Below are positions 60,745-64,000 of a stretch of DNA of 64,000 nucleotides, in pieces (position 1 is the stretch's first letter; each line of letters begins with the position of its first letter). The position numbers and the translations under genes were made by a program. Under the pieces are notes generated by a model. The model saw nothing but the letters and a program-made list of their open reading frames with translations, searched no databases and had not been told where the DNA came from. This stretch comes from Lunularia cruciata (Eukaryota > Streptophyta > Marchantiopsida > Lunulariales > Lunulariaceae), in the NCBI GenBank assembly GCA_948567375.1, contig OX419755.1:48179001-48243000 (forward strand). The letters run 5' to 3'.

Positions 60745-60931
60745 TAGTTTGCAAGTCTCCTTAGCATCCTTCTCTCCTTACTTTCTACTCTATGGTTGAA
60801 AGTAAGGAGAGAAGGATGCTAAGGAGGCTTGCTAGCTAAACCAATGACTCATGGCCAACCAAGGGTAGCCCAACTCCATGATAGATAGCATTGTGACAAA
60901 TGGTTGTAGGTTTCTACAACCATTTGTCACA
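60745..60931. repeat. Inverted duplication with two hairpins in copy D
   Basis: GCAAGTCTCCTTAGCATCC... through CTTACTTTC is followed after about 15 bp by its reverse complement (one mismatch in 35 bp). A second hairpin, 60892-60909 against 60914-60931, has 18-bp perfect arms and loop GTTT. Both involve integrase sequence, inverted in place. Confidence 0.88.
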
Positions 60932-61739
60932 TTGCTAGTATAGTTTTGGACTTGGATGATCCAAACATATGGATGAGTGCATGTTCTTAATGGGCAAAAA
61001 TATTTTGGAGAGATGAAAATTGCTTTTGAGAACATAGTGATTTATTTGCATAGGTAGAACTTATGCTATGCTACTATTTGGGGAGGAGTTTATAGACACT
61101 GGATCCATCAATTTCATCCAAGTGATTATGTATATCTATAACAAACTTTACAAACAACTTTTGATGTGATTACGCACCATCTTGAGAATGTGTGAGGTTT
61201 TTCCTTCTAGAGTCCTCACGGTAGAAGGACATGATGGTGTCTTTTGGAAGGATTAAGTGAAAATTTATATGCCATGCTACTTCCTAAACATTAATAGCAC
61301 TATGGACCCAAGCTTGGTACTTAAATACTTAATGCATGCTTACGGTGTATGTTATGTGACTCTTCTTGAGGAGCTTCTACTATATTGGTGTGTGATAGTT
61401 GTTTGGGAGGATGGCATATGGCATGTTTGACTCCTCTCCTCATGGCGGTTTCTCAAAGATAATAGCTATGTCCTTGATATACTTAAGCTATAGCTAATTC
61501 GCTCCTTATGTGATGTAGATTGTAGAGAAGCAACTAACAATGGGACTTGATAACACCCAACCTCTTGATCTTTGCCCACCATATGGAATATTATATACTT
61601 GGAGTAGATAGATATCTAAAGTTAGAGGGACCTAACCCTTGATTAGAAAGGTAATTGTGGCACTTTAGAGTTCATGTATGACTTTTGTATGAGTTGTGAT
61701 TCTATAGTATATGATGTGGACAACATGTATGTTGTGTAG

Positions 61740-61740
<1 letters not shown>

Positions 61741-61801
<61 letters not shown>
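61741..61801. repeat. (AT)n microsatellite
   Basis: About 60 bp of AT dinucleotides at the end of R1 in copy D, where other copies have GTATATACGCA; an expansion of the short TATATA present in R. Confidence 0.97.
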
Positions 61802-61804
<3 letters not shown>

Positions 61805-62270
61805 TTTCATGATATTTGTAATACCAAACTACTTTGTGATAGCCAAATTTTGTATTAGGGCTATTGATCACACCATTTGAGCTACAATTTGTACCATTTA
61901 GGGACTATTAGGTTTGCCAGTAGTGGTATAGTTAGGGTTGGAGTGCTAGGTCAAGTCCAAAGAAGTATATCTTTGAACTGTAGCTCTAAAGATATCACTT
62001 CTCTAATATTGAGTCTTGGTTAGGGTGAATAGAGACTGGAAGTGTCACCTAATGTCTCTTAGCTAGAGTGGGTGTGGCTTGAAAATACAATCAATGCTTG
62101 TTGTTGGTAGCTTATGGAATTGAAAGTGGAGATTTTTATCCAAGTTCTGAACTGATTATTGTGGCACTTTAAAGTTCAAGTATGACTTTTATATGAGTTG
62201 TGCTTCTATAGTGTATGCTATTGATAACTATGTACATTATGTAGCAATATATATACACACAATACAAAAC

Positions 62271-62934
62271 CAAAGATTTATCTCAAGTAAGAGGTAGAAC
62301 AACTTATAAATCATAAAGCTAAAACTCCACAAAATCCTCAAATGTTGACAAAATTTGCCTATTTTACAATAGTAATAGTTATAATTGACTACTTTAACTC
62401 CTCATAGCACATAATCCTATTGATAAAAATTTACAAATTACTTTCCAAATCTATTCCCTAGCATAATGTTTCTCTTCCATTCATGTGAATTTATTGCTTA
62501 ACAATAATAATTAACAATAGGTTCTAGATTCTTGATAGAATTTTGTAGTCCTTACATCATACCTAATCTAGTAATCATCTTCCTTACTAAATATCACTAG
62601 TATATGGAATTTAAAATAATTCAAAGTTCTTTGGAAGATAACCTACTTCATGTAAGCCTACATACATAGCAGCATTTTCATATCTTCAAACTACTTGACC
62701 TTGCATGCATTATAGTTTGAAACCAAAGCACAAAAAATAATCTTGTGTATTTGATATAATTGTTAGGTAGCATAATTATAACAATAAGATGCTAAGTAGC
62801 CTTTATTTTCTTAATGAATTCAAGGGCTCTTCTACACTAGAAAGTCAAAAGCTGGCTCCTCAAAAGTCAAAAGCAAGCTCCTCAAAAGGTTATACAAGCT
62901 CTACAAAAGTTCTAAGAAAATGAATTTAATTGTG
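62271..62934. other. AT-rich spacer between copies D and F
   Basis: No gene or recognised repeat, apart from a short duplication of CAAAAG(C/T)..AAGCTCCTCAAAAG near 62850-62890. Confidence 0.5.
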
Positions 62935-64000
62935 CATGAATACATTGCTACACAATATATATCCTTTCAACATCATACACTAAAGAATCACAACTCATGT
63001 AAGAGGTCACACGCAAACTCTAAAGTGCTTAAATAATCAAGAATATGAAATCAAAACTCAGATCTCAACTTATATATACTTTGCTAACATGCATTAATTA
63101 CACTCATTTGAGCACTCTAGCAGTCTAGCACCCACTCTAGCACAAAGAATCCAAGTTGTACTTGCAAGATTTGTCCATCATAGCCAAGTGTTTGAAGGTT
63201 CAACAAAAAAAAAGTGAGCTCTTGGGAGCTCTAGTTCAAGGTTTACCTCTCCTATGAGAGGCTAGGGAGTCCAATTGTAATTGCTTATCTAACAATCTTA
63301 ATTTTACCAATGGTATATTTGATGATGTAATGAAAAACCCTAATGTGATAGATGGCTTCCACCAAGGAGTGAGTGATCCATGAGTAGTTATTGATAAAAT
63401 TTTGGCTAACAAGATACTCACTCCAAGGTGATAGCAAACTAGCTTAGGTATTACAAATATCAAGATTTTTGTTGTGCATATAAACATTAATGCACAACAC
63501 ACATTGCTATCAACATCATATACTATAGAAGCAAAACTCATGTAAGAAATTATACACAAACTCTAAAGTGCCACAATTGCATCCCTATTTGGTAGCTAAA
63601 TCCTCTAACTCCAAATAGCCATCTAATCCAAGTATGTAGTATGCCACATGGTAGATTAGGAGGTTGTATACCATTATGCCTCATAATTAATTGAATGTTT
63701 ACAATCTATACTTCCTTAGGAATGAACTAACTAAGGAATCAAGAACATTGAAGATATGGCCATTACCCTTGAGGAACCATTATGAGTAGAGGTTAAAAAA
63801 TCCACATGCAATACCCTCTAAAACAAGTATCACATGCCAACATAGTAGCAACTCCACCAGTCTAGCCACATAATATACATTGCAAACATGCCCATATGAT
63901 CCATTGTGCCATAAATATTTGGGAGGTGAGATGGCATACAATTGCACATCCTTCTAAACAACATCATTACATCCTTCCAACATGAGGATTCTAGAAGGCA
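62935..64000 (-). mobile_element. Family-1 copy F, 3' end on minus strand
   Basis: Reading leftward from the window edge: decayed end of integrase and PHD region (about 64000-63600; TGTATATTATGTGGCTAGAC and CATGTGATACTTG correspond to the first two zinc pairs), R (about 63577-63481), LTR (about 63480-63043), R (about 63042-62940). It continues beyond the window. Its order confirms the R-LTR-R terminus independently of copies A, B and D. Confidence 0.75.

Larger units (their letters stand above)
60355..62270 (+). mobile_element. Family-1 copy D (integrase to 3' end), decayed
   Basis: It starts inside integrase (matching copy A from about 45780), passes through a degraded PHD region (about 61336-61490; 'VCDSC'-like TGTGTGATAGTTGTTTGGG and HMAC-like residues visible) and ends R-LTR-R (R1 about 61655-61800, LTR about 61805-62157, R2 about 62161-62262). 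It may be the remaining 3' part of copy C beyond element G, with the reverse transcriptase region deleted. Confidence 0.75.

Noticed and set aside
1-64000. CRISPR arrays, bacterial operons, rRNA or intact tRNA genes
   Set aside because: None seen; the repeats present are LTRs, microsatellites and tandem units of a plant nuclear genome.

Overview
This window is nuclear DNA of a land plant or close streptophyte relative. It holds genes with spliceosomal introns for plastid-targeted proteins (ClpP4 and YidD-like) and a 20S proteasome subunit, set among nested Ty3/gypsy LTR retrotransposons. I cannot name the species; a seed-free plant is possible but unproven.

Layout. (1) 1-13.98 kb: copy B of a Ty3/gypsy family (family 1 here), + strand, decayed and split by two unrelated insertions (5.3-9.0 and 10.2-12.5 kb). 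(2) 14-25.9 kb: AT-rich intergenic DNA with remnants of a minus-strand gypsy element (H, gag and primer site at 18.8-20.65 kb) and LTRs of a second family (family 2). (3) 25.9-36.3 kb: a gene island with proteasome beta-6 (PBF1, 7 exons), a possible small two-exon gene, CLPP4 (2 exons) and a YidD-like gene (6 exons, opposite strand). ClpP4 and YidD-like lie tail to tail. (4) 36.9-50.1 kb: family-1 copy A (about 37.03-47.65 kb, the best preserved) inserted in the gag of an older copy C. (5) 50.1-60.2 kb: a minus-strand family-2 gypsy element (G) inserted in the methyltransferase region of copy C, itself interrupted and internally duplicated. (6) 60.35-64 kb: copy D (+) and copy F (-), both 3' ends of family 1.

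The main result is the content of family 1. In copy A one reading frame of about 7 kb runs gag (two zinc knuckles) - aspartic protease - cytosine-5 DNA methyltransferase of DNMT3-like motif order - reverse transcriptase - RNase H - integrase, and the integrase C-terminus leads into a PHD finger. The element therefore carries a DNA-methylation writer and a probable histone reader in one polyprotein. Methyltransferase sequence is also seen in copies B and C, and the PHD region in B, D and F, so both belong to the family. Copy A is inactive: it has roughly 25-30 in-frame stops, nearly all TAG or TGA, with almost no frameshifts. That pattern fits deamination of methylated cytosines in CAG and CGA codons.
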